From an uncultured Anaeroplasmataceae bacterium (GTDB lineage Bacteria > Bacillota_I > Bacilli_A > Acholeplasmatales > Anaeroplasmataceae), in the NCBI GenBank assembly GCA_944325035.1, contig CALUYM010000001.1, positions 248,001-312,000 on the forward strand: a DNA stretch of 64,000 bases, read 5' to 3'. Under the pieces are notes generated by a model, which was not told the origin of the DNA, searched no databases, and saw only the letters and a list, made by a program, of their open reading frames with translations. The translations under genes and the position numbers were made by a program. Within the stretch, counting starts at the first letter, position 1, and every line of letters starts with the position of its first letter. Positions 26,772 to 35,512 of this stretch are shown here, piece by piece.

Positions 26772-26806
26772 AAAAGAGAACAGCATAGTTAAGCAAGTTC
26801 TCTTTT
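26772..26806. terminator. Shared terminator between flavodoxin and mscL
   Basis: AAAAGAGAAC (26772-26781)/GTTCTCTTTT (26797-26806). T-rich sequence on both sides lets it serve the convergent genes in both directions. Confidence 0.8.
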
Positions 26807-26813
26807 GATTATT

Positions 26814-27320
26814 TTATTCTTTAGTTTTTGTATCTTCTATTACATTATTTTGTTTTTTTAATAACTCCACAATTTCCTTTAAATAATCTTCTTGAGTTGG
26901 TTTAGGTTCTTTCTTTGGTTCTTCTTTTGCTTGTTCAGCAACTACATTTCCATTTTTATCTAAACGTTTTTTAGCTTGTTCGGCAACATTTTTAGATTTG
27001 TTTACAAATTTAACAAATGTAAATACAACTAATCCGATAATAAAGAAGTTTATGATAGCTTGAATGAAATTACCATAATTCCAAGTAAGAGCTTCTTTAA
27101 TAATTTCGCCAGCTTCATCAACTTGAGCTTCTTTTAAGACAATTGATAAATCAGCTAAACTATCTACAGGTGTGGCCCATACAATAAGCGGAGTTATAAT
27201 ATCTTTAACAAGACTATTGACAATAGCTGTGAAAGCAGAACCGATGATAATACCAACTGCAAGGTCTACTACATTTCCACGTTTCAAAAATGTTTTAAAT
27301 TCATTAAAAAATTTTCTCAT
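26814..27320 (-). CDS. mscL: Large-conductance mechanosensitive channel MscL
   Basis: 168 residues. The amphipathic N-terminus FKTFLKRGNVVDLAVGIIIG and first transmembrane helix with FTAIVNSLVKDIITPLI are the MscL signature; the second helix is FIQAIINFFIIGLVVFTFV. The cytoplasmic tail is longer than usual (~45 extra residues rich in Lys, Glu and Pro) before the final YLKEIVELLKKQN helix, which matches the normal C-terminal bundle. It opens under osmotic downshock. GGAGTA precedes the ATG. Monocistronic. Confidence 0.96.
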   Translation of the reverse strand: MRKFFNEFKTFLKRGNVVDLAVGIIIGSAFTAIVNSLVKDIITPLIVWATPVDSLADLSIVLKEAQVDEAGEIIKEALTWNYGNFIQAIINFFIIGLVVFTFVKFVNKSKNVAEQAKKRLDKNGNVVAEQAKEEPKKEPKPTQEDYLKEIVELLKKQNNVIEDTKTKE

Positions 27321-27423
27321 AATCTACTCCTTACTCCTAAATTTGACTATATTATAACTTTTTTTATGCTTAAATTTCAACTAGAACAATTTTTTTATGA
27401 TATTTAGTTTTTTCTTCTTTACT

Positions 27424-27451
27424 TTTACTAAATTTTGAAGTAGACTATAAG
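27424..27451 (+). promoter_or_regulatory. Putative promoter of the riboswitch leader
   Basis: TTTACT (27424-27429) and TATAAG (27446-27451) with a 16-base spacer. Confidence 0.4.
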
Positions 27452-27494
27452 AGTAAATAAAAAATGAACAAGAGGAGCAAGACAAATGAGTAAA

Positions 27495-27625
27495 CTATGG
27501 AGGAGGCATCCTAAGAAGTAGTTGAAAGGTAAGCTTGCCGAACGAGAATCTAGGCATAGATTTGTCGTGGGGTTATAAAGAACATTTATAACACTCCTGC
27601 TAGATTTAGCAGAGGCGCTTAAGTA
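27495..27625 (+). ncRNA. Lysine (L-box)-like riboswitch with shortened P2
   Basis: Blocks appear in L-box order: GGAGGC, AAGTAG, TTGAAAGG, TGCCGAA, a P3 stem (ACGA-GAATCT/AGATTT-GTCGT), GTGGGGTTATAAA with a P4 hairpin (TTATAAA/TTTATAA), a P5 hairpin (CTGCTA/TAGCAG) and GAGGCGC. The AGTA and GAAAGG segments that border the long P2 arm in known lysine riboswitches are almost contiguous, so that arm is missing, and P1 is not obvious. A terminator follows and the downstream genes are an amino-acid transporter, which fits. The ligand is inferred. Confidence 0.6.
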
Positions 27626-27657
27626 TTTTTGAACAGAAAATTATTTAAACTATTTAG

Positions 27658-27687
27658 GCGTCTATTTTTTAGACGCATTTTTTATTT
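27658..27687 (+). terminator. Leader terminator upstream of the ABC transporter
   Basis: GCGTCTA (27658-27664)/TAGACGC (27670-27676), then ATTTTTTATTT. It lies between the L-box-like element and the coding region and is probably the regulated terminator. Confidence 0.85.
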
Positions 27688-27713
27688 AATAAACTTTTCA
27701 AGGAGTGAGTATT

Positions 27714-29378
27714 GTGAAAAAATTTTTAACATTTTTAATGATTATGCTGTTTGGTATAACATTGTCAAGTTGTAAAACAGATAATCGAATTAGTGAAGAT
27801 GCCTTGGTTATTGGATTAGAGGCGGGGTATCAACCATTTAACTGGACGGTATATCAAAGTTCAGAACATACTTTACCTATTTATGGAACTGAAGGTGAAT
27901 ATGCAGATGGATATGATATAGCAGTTGCTAAGTATCTATCACAAGATTTAGGTCGTGATGTAATTATTAAGCGTACCGCTTGGGATAGTTTAATTCCAGA
28001 TTTAAATAAAGGTGAAATTAATATGGTTCTTGCTGGTATGACAGCTACAGAAGAACGAAAGAAAGAAATTGATTTTACTGTTCCGTATCTTGAGAGTAAT
28101 TTAGCTTTCTTAATTCAAAAAAATAATATACCAGCTGGAAACAGCGAAGAAAATCCATTAGGATACGAAGAATTATTAAAACTATTTGAAAATAAAGCTT
28201 TAATTTGTCAGGCAAATGTAGTTGGAGATGGATTTATTGATACTTATTTTGCAAATGAAGAAAATAGTTCATTTAATATTAGACATTTAGATCCAGCTAA
28301 AACTTACCCTCTTGCTGCTCAAGATGTTGCTTCTGGTGCTGCTTTTGCAATGCCGGCTGAACAACCTGTTATTGAAGCTATGGTCAATATCGATGAAGCT
28401 AGTTTAGGTATTTTATATGTAGATTCTTCATTTTTATCTGAAGAAGACAAGGTTGGTCTAACTGTTTCAATTGGTGTAAAAAAAGGCAATGATGACTTAT
28501 TAAATGCTTTAAACGAAGCATTAATGCGTCTTACGACAGAACAACGTGCTGAAATGATGGGGCAAGCTGCGATTCGTTCAGCTCAAAATGCAGATGATAC
28601 AAAAGGAAATAGTGTGTGGTCTTTAATCAATAATAATGCAAAATGGATAGTATATGGTACTATTTCTACGCTAGTTTTAGCAATTGTTGGTACTGTTGTC
28701 GGGTTAATTATAGGTATTTTTATTGCTTATGGTAAAAATATTAAAATCAAAGAAATGGATAGTACCTTTGTCAAAGTAATTAAGGGATTTATTTTAGGTA
28801 TATGTAATATTTACTCAACAATACTGCGTGGTACACCGATGATGGTTCAAGCTTTACTGTTTAAATATGCATGTTTAGCTTTAGGACTTAACTGGGCCTT
28901 GATTAAAATCCCTGGGGAAGTTGGAAATGTAGTTAATGGTTGGTTAGTAGCTGGTATTATTGTAATTACATTAAATACAGCTGCATACATGGCTGAGATT
29001 GTAAAATCAGGTTTAAATGGTGTTGATGCTGGTCAAAGAGAAGGTGCTCTATCACTAGGATTTAGTGAATTCAAGACATCAATTACAGTTATTTTACCTC
29101 AAGCGATTCGCAATGCCTTACCAACGATCGGAAATGAATTAATTGTTAATATTAAAGATTCATCAGTTTTAAACGTTATAGCAGTTACTGAGTTATATTT
29201 TAGAATGAATACTATTGCTACATCTACTTATTCATTCCTAACTTGTTATATAATTCTTGCATGTATTTACTTAATATTAACTTTAATAGCTTCATTTATT
29301 TTAAAGTTAATTGAAAAGAAGTTAGATGGAGTTAAGTTTAATTTGAATCCATTTAGAAGAAAAAGAGGTGAATTCTAA
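27714..29378 (+). CDS. Amino-acid ABC transporter, substrate-binding lipoprotein fused to permease
   Basis: 554 residues. A lipobox (ITLSSC near residue 20) anchors an extracellular family-3 solute-binding domain (~25-300: [37 protein letters not shown]). Residues ~310-540 are a HisM/GlnP-type permease with about five helices, [12 protein letters not shown] and the EAA loop ([19 protein letters not shown]). Binding-protein-permease fusions of this sort (GlnP-like) occur in Bacillota. The L-box-like leader suggests lysine or another basic amino acid. GTG 27714 is chosen because AAGGAG ends 10 bases earlier; GTG 27705 would touch that site. Confidence 0.92.
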   Translation: MKKFLTFLMIMLFGITLSSCKTDNRISEDALVIGLEAGYQPFNWTVYQSSEHTLPIYGTEGEYADGYDIAVAKYLSQDLGRDVIIKRTAWDSLIPDLNKGEINMVLAGMTATEERKKEIDFTVPYLESNLAFLIQKNNIPAGNSEENPLGYEELLKLFENKALICQANVVGDGFIDTYFANEENSSFNIRHLDPAKTYPLAAQDVASGAAFAMPAEQPVIEAMVNIDEASLGILYVDSSFLSEEDKVGLTVSIGVKKGNDDLLNALNEALMRLTTEQRAEMMGQAAIRSAQNADDTKGNSVWSLINNNAKWIVYGTISTLVLAIVGTVVGLIIGIFIAYGKNIKIKEMDSTFVKVIKGFILGICNIYSTILRGTPMMVQALLFKYACLALGLNWALIKIPGEVGNVVNGWLVAGIIVITLNTAAYMAEIVKSGLNGVDAGQREGALSLGFSEFKTSITVILPQAIRNALPTIGNELIVNIKDSSVLNVIAVTELYFRMNTIATSTYSFLTCYIILACIYLILTLIASFILKLIEKKLDGVKFNLNPFRRKRGEF

Positions 29379-30379
29379 TGAAAGTATTAGAAATTAAAAA
29401 TATCGCTAAATTTTATGGACCTAATAAGGTTTTAAAAGATATCTCTTTGGATGTTGAAAAAGGTGATGTTATCTCAATAATTGGGCCATCGGGGTCTGGA
29501 AAGTCTACTTTCTTACGTTGTTTAAACTTATTAGAAGTTCCAACACGTGGTAATTTAGTTTTTGAAGGAAAAAACTACTTTAACATTAAGTATTGTAAAG
29601 ATGATTTTGTAGACTATGATGCATATAATCATACTTTAAATGAATATAATGAAAAATTAATAGAAACAGAAGATGAGTTAGCAATTTGGGAAAATCAATT
29701 TTTAGTAGATAAATCAAAGGAACTTAAGGCAAAAATTAAGGATGCTAGAAAACAATTTAAAGCGATTCGTAATAATCCAATTTTAAAACGTGATTTTTTC
29801 AATGAAGAAGCTTATAAAAAAGCAGTTGAATCTAGTCCTAATACTATCATACCTTCTAAAGATATAAATCAAATTCGTTCTCGTGTGGTAATGGTTTTTC
29901 AAAGTTTTAATTTGTTTAATAATTTTAATGTCTTAGAAAATTGTATTTTAGCTCAAACTAAAATTTTAAAGAGAAATTATCAAGAGGCTAAAGAAATTGC
30001 GATTAAACATCTTAAAAGTGTAAATATGCATGATAGAATGAATTATAGAATCTCTGAATTATCCGGAGGACAAAAACAAAGAGTTGCAATTGCTAGAGCT
30101 CTTTGCATGGACCCTGAAGTCATTTTATTTGATGAACCAACTTCAGCTTTAGATCCAGAAATGGTCGGAGAAGTGTTACAAGTTATGAAGGATTTGGCTA
30201 AAAAGGGTATGACTATGATAGTTGTTACTCATGAAATGCAATTTGCTAAAGAAGTATCTAATAAAGTTATCTTTATGGAAGGCGGGCACATTGTTGAACA
30301 AGCTCATCCAACAGATTTATTCAACAATCCAAAAGAAGAAAGAACTAAGGAGTTCTTAAAAAGATATCTTGCAAGATAA
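29378..30379 (+). CDS. Amino-acid ABC transporter ATP-binding protein with a large insertion
   Basis: 333 residues, about 90 more than GlnQ/HisP-type ATPases. Walker A is GPSGSGKST (36-44), Q-loop VFQSFNLF (Q175), signature [15 protein letters not shown] (228-242), Walker [13 protein letters not shown] and the switch His in VTHEMQF. Between the Walker A strand region and the Q-loop, residues ~68-158 are an extra charged, helical, probably coiled segment (Lys, Glu, Asp and Asn rich). The core is intact, so activity is expected. The start overlaps the permease stop by one base (TAATG). Confidence 0.93.
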   Translation: MKVLEIKNIAKFYGPNKVLKDISLDVEKGDVISIIGPSGSGKSTFLRCLNLLEVPTRGNLVFEGKNYFNIKYCKDDFVDYDAYNHTLNEYNEKLIETEDELAIWENQFLVDKSKELKAKIKDARKQFKAIRNNPILKRDFFNEEAYKKAVESSPNTIIPSKDINQIRSRVVMVFQSFNLFNNFNVLENCILAQTKILKRNYQEAKEIAIKHLKSVNMHDRMNYRISELSGGQKQRVAIARALCMDPEVILFDEPTSALDPEMVGEVLQVMKDLAKKGMTMIVVTHEMQFAKEVSNKVIFMEGGHIVEQAHPTDLFNNPKEERTKEFLKRYLAR

Positions 30380-30403
30380 GGATAAATAATAATTAAATAT
30401 AAT

Positions 30404-30450
30404 AGTTTATCATAAAAAATGCTAGGCTTTTTTATGATAAACTTTTTTTA
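30404..30450 (+). terminator. Terminator of the ABC transporter operon
   Basis: Perfect 16-bp stem AGTTTATCATAAAAAA (30404-30419)/TTTTTTATGATAAACT (30428-30443) followed by a T run. Confidence 0.93.
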
Positions 30451-30469
30451 TTTTTTTGATTTAAAATTA

Positions 30470-30498
30470 TTGAAAAAAATAAATTTTTTTAGTAAAAT
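30470..30498 (+). promoter_or_regulatory. Promoter of the c-di-GMP-controlled operon
   Basis: TTGAAA (30470-30475), a 17-base spacer and TAAAAT (30493-30498), about 25 bases before the aptamer. Confidence 0.75.
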
Positions 30499-30519
30499 CT
30501 AGGTGAAATAGATGTTCTT

Positions 30520-30588
30520 TTTTAGGCAAAACTAGAGTAATCTAGTGACGCAAAGCTAGAGGGTCCTGTGATGGATAGCCAGTTGCAG
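30520..30588 (+). ncRNA. Cyclic di-GMP-I (GEMM) riboswitch
   Basis: GGCAAAACTAGAGTAATCTAG forms the first hairpin, followed by the invariant GACGCAAAGCTAGAGGGTCC core and ATGGATAGCCAGTTGC, as in GEMM-I aptamers. The 3' end of the aptamer (GTTGC) is shared with the terminator stem, so ligand binding and termination are probably mutually exclusive (an ON switch). It lies ahead of the large surface-protein genes. Confidence 0.9.
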
Positions 30589-30604
30589 TAATGCAACTTT
30601 TTTT
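30581..30604 (+). terminator. Riboswitch expression-platform terminator
   Basis: AGTTGCA (30581-30587)/TGCAACT (30592-30598) around GTAA, followed by TTTTTT. Its 5' arm overlaps the aptamer. Confidence 0.85.
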
Positions 30605-30624
30605 GTGTAAAAAAGGAAATAAAT

Positions 30625-31374
30625 ATGAGAAAAAGAATACTTTACATTTCCATTTTTGTTAGCATTTTACTTACACTAGGCGTAACTGTATACGCCATGT
30701 TTACCTACAATAATAAATTTAAAACTAATATAAATACTTATACTATTAACAATACTTCAATAGTAGAACCAACATCAAGTCTTGATATAACATTTAATAA
30801 TTCAGGTGAGGTAGTTGATTTTACGTATGGAGTTACGAATAATGATAGTAATGCCTATTTTTATAATTTTGTTCTAATTGGAGATAGCGTAGATTCAACA
30901 CTTACAAATATGATTTATGTTTACTTTGATTCAAAATATATCGGTGTCCTTTCATCTTTATTAAATAAAGAGATTTCAACAGATTTATTTATTAATTCAA
31001 GTGAAACAAGAACAAATCAAATTAGTTTTGAATTACATAATTCATCTAATTTACTTAAAAATTCAGCAATAAGAATTAGAATAAGAGCCTTGGTTAAAAC
31101 AATTGATAAATCTAAATTCATATTAGCCAATAATGAAGAAACATTTATAAAAGCCATAAATGATGTTAATCAAAGTAGTAGTGATAGAAATGTCATTTTA
31201 ACTGACGATATCACTTTAAATACTGATCTTACCTTGATAAATGGTGTTAATTTGGATTTATGTGGTAAAAATCTTGTACTGAATAACTCATTATTAATTA
31301 ATGGCGTCAATGAACAAGTAGTAAAATTAGCAATTCAAGAAATACAGGTAGTATCACTGGCAATATTAACTTAA
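30625..31374 (+). CDS. Giant surface protein, N-terminal part before a frameshift
   Basis: 249 codons, starting with a signal anchor (ILYISIFVSILLTLGVTVYAMF). A CalY/TasA-like beta segment follows (STLTNMIYVYFDSKYIG), then a strand pattern NVILTDDITLNTDLTLINGV resembling the equivalent region of the next gene. The frame ends abnormally at 31372-31374; the protein clearly continues in another frame (next entry). Restored, the gene would encode about 1,620 residues. Exported and probably surface-attached. AAAGGA precedes the ATG. Either a real mutation or a sequence error. Confidence 0.75.
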   Translation: MRKRILYISIFVSILLTLGVTVYAMFTYNNKFKTNINTYTINNTSIVEPTSSLDITFNNSGEVVDFTYGVTNNDSNAYFYNFVLIGDSVDSTLTNMIYVYFDSKYIGVLSSLLNKEISTDLFINSSETRTNQISFELHNSSNLLKNSAIRIRIRALVKTIDKSKFILANNEETFIKAINDVNQSSSDRNVILTDDITLNTDLTLINGVNLDLCGKNLVLNNSLLINGVNEQVVKLAIQEIQVVSLAILT

Positions 31375-34300
31375 ATAGTGAACATGCCCTAGTAATACCT
31401 TATGTAGATTTAACGAATAATTTAAATATTAATAGTTATAATCACGATTTGCTCGTTAAAGTCTTTCAAGATTATTTAAATAATCATCAGTATAATAATA
31501 AAGAATCAGTTTTTGGTTATTTGTCGATATATATTGGGCATAATTTAAATGTGTCAATCGATGGAGTAGAAGTTCTAAATGATGGACTTTATCAGTATAA
31601 CGGTAATATCAGTCAAATTTTAGATGTAGTATTAACCTTTGGTGAAAAAGAGGTCTTATTGGAATTAAATGTTTTTAGTCAAGACGATATTTTAACTACA
31701 ATTTTTAGTAAGGAATTATTACACCTTGAGCAATTTGCATCTAGTGATAATACTATTCAATTAGGATATAATTTATATTTACCAACCATTTTAAAATCAT
31801 ATAATGCTACAGTAAGTTACTTTTCTTCGGATGATTCGATTATGACAAATGAAGGTAAATTAATGCCAGAAAAACAAGGTAATATAACATTAACAGCCCA
31901 TATTTATGTAAATAATAAAATCTATACAAAAGTCTATTATATTCATGTAGTGCAGCAAGATAATCAAGATAAACTCCAATATCTAGCGATTTTAATTGAA
32001 GGAAGTATTAGTCCATTTACAAGTTTATATGATAGTTCAAATGAAAGCACATATTATAGTTTACCGACAATTGATACATATCAAACATTATTCAATATTA
32101 GGAATTTAGGAATTCTTGAATTAAGCTATGAACTTGAAAGTAACTATTATTACATGGGATTAGACATTCAAACGGAAAATTTACCGGATGCGGTATTAAT
32201 TCCAAATTCTAAAATGACATCAGCTATTATTTATTTAAAACAAATTACGTATCAAAAGACGGCCAGACTTACAATAAAAGCTCGTTTTGATAATGATGAA
32301 GTAGTCCAAGCATATATAAACTTAAATATAAGTCTTGATCAAGGAACTCTTCAAAACCAAATTTTTAGCGATGTACAAACATATTTAGATAGCGTTGATA
32401 TTTTAGGACTTATGCTTGAGTCAAGAAACACTTTAGGAGTAAAAAATGTTAATGCTGATTTTAGTTTGCCAAAAGAAATTGGTACAGTGAACCTAAGTTA
32501 TAAAGCTAAATCAGATAGCCCTTATATACTAGAAATAAAAGATGGAGTTACATATGTCTCTTTTAAAAATAAATTTAAAGAGTTTGATATAACTGATAAA
32601 CGAATTCCATTAACGGTCGTAATTAAAGGTTATGACGAACTAGGAAATGAGAAGGATATCGAAAGAGATTTATATTTTATTATTCCTGGAGCTTTAACAC
32701 CAGTTAGTTTCGCACCATTTCAAGATATCGAAACTGATCATATCGTGAAAAGTTTTTACTATAGTTTGTTATATCAAGTTTTATTACAAACAAACGAATT
32801 AATGAAGTATGATGAAAACATTAATTTAATTGATGCAAATATCACTAACATTTTAGCTTTAGAATCATATATTCTAATCAATGACTTAGTTAATGTTAAA
32901 GAATTTGTGTTTGAATATGGAAATGAGTCAGTAATTCTTGACAAATATGATTTATCTTTTTTAAGTAATATTTTTACATGGGCAAGTTCAAGTTCAACTG
33001 ATACATTTATTAAATGGGCAGAGGCTAATAATATTACAGTTATAAATATTGATAAACATATCAGTTGGATTCAAGCCGATGGAATTTCAACTTTAAGTGA
33101 TGGTGAAATTGAATTTATTATAAGGTATGGGGATAAATACTCATTCTTTAAATCAATTTTTAGTAAGTATATTAATACTTTAGATAACACATTAAGCAGT
33201 TCTGATATTTCTGATTTAACTTCAATTTTAGCAACTGACCAAATATTTGCAAATATTTTAGATTGGATTATGAATTCTACTGAATACGTCACAATTTCTG
33301 AATATTTGAATGAACAAGGTGTAACAGGTTTTGAAACATATTTCCAGTCAAACCAAGCACTATTAAATACTTATAATGATGAACTAGAAACAATTAGTAA
33401 TGAAGAAGAACGTGTAATTTTATTTTATGTTTATAATCGATATATTTTAACTGAAAATAATCTAGTAAAATACGAAGCTTTTTATAATGTATGGGTAGAA
33501 ACTGTAGAGAGAAATAATGCCATTAATGATGGTACTGTAAAACGTTTTGATGGACTTAAATACACTGGTTCTAAATTTAGTACAACTGTAGGATGTTATG
33601 ATATTATCTTTCCAATTATTTTAGGTTGGGCTTTAGATTATGGAACATCATTGACACTAAGCAGTGCTTTGTTGGGTGCTGGAGTTAGTAGTGAAGAAAT
33701 GGTCAATATTTTTAGTGAAACGGAATTGGCATATACAAACACATGGTTAACTAACTCTAGCACAAGTGCAGCTATGGTTACTAAAAATGAATGGCGGATT
33801 ATTGAAAAATATTTAAGTTTTTATGGAATCAGTTATTCCAATTTAGGTATTACAGTTGATGTATTTTATGATGATAGACAATCAAACCAGCCAACTGTGA
33901 CAAGTCAATACATTGAAGTGACAAAAGCATCTTTTCTATTTTGGACCTATTATGCAACTAACCTAAATAGTTCCTTTGTCACAATGGCAATTAATGATAT
34001 TAATAGTAAATACACGGAAATTTTATATAAGAATGAATCGTTTATTAACCAATATAATACAATTTATGACGAAGCGATTAAAACATATGAGCAAAATCCT
34101 AAATATCAAATTGTAAATGGTTTAATGTTTAGTGATGGAAAATCAAAAATTTCATACGATGAATATTGTCTTTTAAATGAATTATTTATTACATTTAAAG
34201 AAAGTATAAGTAATAAAACGGTTATTTTAGAAAATACATATCAAATTAGTGATGTAATCATTAACTATTATTGGTCAAAAGCTTCTAACGAATTTGAAGA

Positions 34301-35495
34301 TATTACAAGTCAAAAATTAGATCAAAATAGAGCAAAATTGATTAATACTATTGAAAATCTTGCAACATTTCAAGAGATAATTGATAAAATAACATCATTA
34401 GGAAGTTCATCAAGTCTAGATACTGATTATTTTGATAATTTATCAACAATCAGTAAAGAAGAATTACAATATTTAGTTGATGCATACAAGGATAATTTAG
34501 ATTTTATTAAAAAGTTAAATGAACTTATAACTAGTTTTAGAATTAATTTAGAAACATTTATTGTTGAAACAGTAACTGATGGAGTAGACCGAGAATTAAG
34601 TTCAAATGAAATTAATGAGATTCTTACCAGTTTAGCTACAATATTAGGCGGAAATGGAAAAAAATTCCAATATTTAGTAATTCCGCAAATAGATGCATTG
34701 CATACTGATTTGTTTACTGTATTACAATATTTTCCACATTTAGAATCATTAGCACTAAAAGGCAATGAATTTACATCACTGTTTAAAGATGCAACTATAG
34801 GGGATATGATTTATTCAGCTAATTATGCTGCAAACATAGTATTCCAAACAATTGTAAATTCTAATGTTAACTTGATGAGTTTAGTATTTAATTATTCTAG
34901 TTTATATAGTATTCAAGGTCTAGAAAACTTACTTGAACTACAATATTTAGAAATCAAAGGAAATTCATCACCAGTTCAAGGAGAAACTGGCTTATCAGAT
35001 GTGAGTGAGTTTTTATTGTTACTTGCGAAAAAGCTATCTAACAATAAAAATCCATTAACCTATTTAAACATATATGGAAATGATATTGAAGAAAGCTATG
35101 CAGAAATTTATCTTATGCAGCTATATAATGCATATAAAGATTACAACTTATATTATTTTTATTCTATGAACGGTGAAGAAACAATATTTAAGTTTGATGA
35201 TGCAAACATGGTAGCATCTGAACTTGCAAGCTTAATAAAAAAAATTGGTTCGATAACTACTCAATATTTATATTTACCAACTCAAGTTACAAATGGTACC
35301 TATATTGGTAATATTACATGGAGCATCGTTTCTGGTGCTACATATATTTCAATTTTTGATAATAAATATATTGAAAATCTTAACATTAATGGTACAGCGA
35401 TAGTTATGGCAACAGTAACTGTAGACATTAATAATGATGGATTAATAGATCAGTCCTATTCAAGATATTTTGTAATTGAAGTAAAGAAATTTTAG
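31314..35495 (+). CDS. Giant surface protein, main part (Ig-like and leucine-rich regions)
   Basis: Continues the preceding frame after a one-base shift between 31314 and 31374 (NSRNTGSITGNINLNSEH follows on directly). Near its start a bacterial Ig-like stretch is visible (SYFSSDDSIMTNEGKLMPE, then NITLTAHIYVNN). The middle is a long helical, Ser/Thr/Asn-rich region. The C-terminal third has LRR-like segments (FPHLESLALKGNEF, LLELQYLEIKGN, LTYLNIYGND), and the end is another beta-rich domain (ITWSIVSGATYISIF). No LPxTG sorting signal or C-terminal membrane anchor was seen. An independent start at TTG 31449 is possible but has no good ribosome binding site. Role inferred: adhesion or matrix. 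Confidence 0.75.
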   Translation, partial: TSSKISNSRNTGSITGNINLNSEHALVIPYVDLTNNLNINSYNHDLLVKVFQDYLNNHQYNNKESVFGYLSIYIGHNLNVSIDGVEVLNDGLYQYNGNISQILDVVLTFGEKEVLLELNVFSQDDILTTIFSKELLHLEQFASSDNTIQLGYNLYLPTILKSYNATVSYFSSDDSIMTNEGKLMPEKQGNITLTAHIYVNNKIYTKVYYIHVVQQDNQDKLQYLAILIEGSISPFTSLYDSSNESTYYSLPTIDTYQTLFNIRNLGILELSYELESNYYYMGLDIQTENLPDAVLIPNSKMTSAIIYLKQITYQKTARLTIKARFDNDEVVQAYINLNISLDQGTLQNQIFSDVQTYLDSVDILGLMLESRNTLGVKNVNADFSLPKEIGTVNLSYKAKSDSPYILEIKDGVTYVSFKNKFKEFDITDKRIPLTVVIKGYDELGNEKDIERDLYFIIPGALTPVSFAPFQDIETDHIVKSFYYSLLYQVLLQTNELMKYDENINLIDANITNILALESYILINDLVNVKEFVFEYGNESVILDKYDLSFLSNIFTWASSSSTDTFIKWAEANNITVINIDKHISWIQADGISTLSDGEIEFIIRYGDKYSFFKSIFSKYINTLDNTLSSSDISDLTSILATDQIFANILDWIMNSTEYVTISEYLNEQGVTGFETYFQSNQALLNTYNDELETISNEEERVILFYVYNRYILTENNLVKYEAFYNVWVETVERNNAINDGTVKRFDGLKYTGSKFSTTVGCYDIIFPIILGWALDYGTSLTLSSALLGAGVSSEEMVNIFSETELAYTNTWLTNSSTSAAMVTKNEWRIIEKYLSFYGISYSNLGITVDVFYDDRQSNQPTVTSQYIEVTKASFLFWTYYATNLNSSFVTMAINDINSKYTEILYKNESFINQYNTIYDEAIKTYEQNPKYQIVNGLMFSDGKSKISYDEYCLLNELFITFKESISNKTVILENTYQISDVIINYYWSKASNEFEDITSQKLDQNRAKLINTIENLATFQEIIDKITSLGSSSSLDTDYFDNLSTISKEELQYLVDAYKDNLDFIKKLNELITSFRINLETFIVETVTDGVDRELSSNEINEILTSLATILGGNGKKFQYLVIPQIDALHTDLFTVLQYFPHLESLALKGNEFTSLFKDATIGDMIYSANYAANIVFQTIVNSNVNLMSLVFNYSSLYSIQGLENLLELQYLEIKGNSSPVQGETGLSDVSEFLLLLAKKLSNNKNPLTYLNIYGNDIEESYAEIYLMQLYNAYKDYNLYYFYSMNGEETIFKFDDANMVASELASLIKKIGSITTQYLYLPTQVTNGTYIGNITWSIVSGATYISIFDNKYIENLNINGTAIVMATVTVDINNDGLIDQSYSRYFVIEVKKF

Positions 35496-35512
35496 AAAGG
35501 AGATGAATTTAG

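Noticed and set aside
31290-31380. Programmed frameshift or phase-variable tract in the giant gene
   Set aside because: No slippery heptamer, downstream pseudoknot or long repeat is apparent at the shift; a simple indel or sequencing error is more likely.
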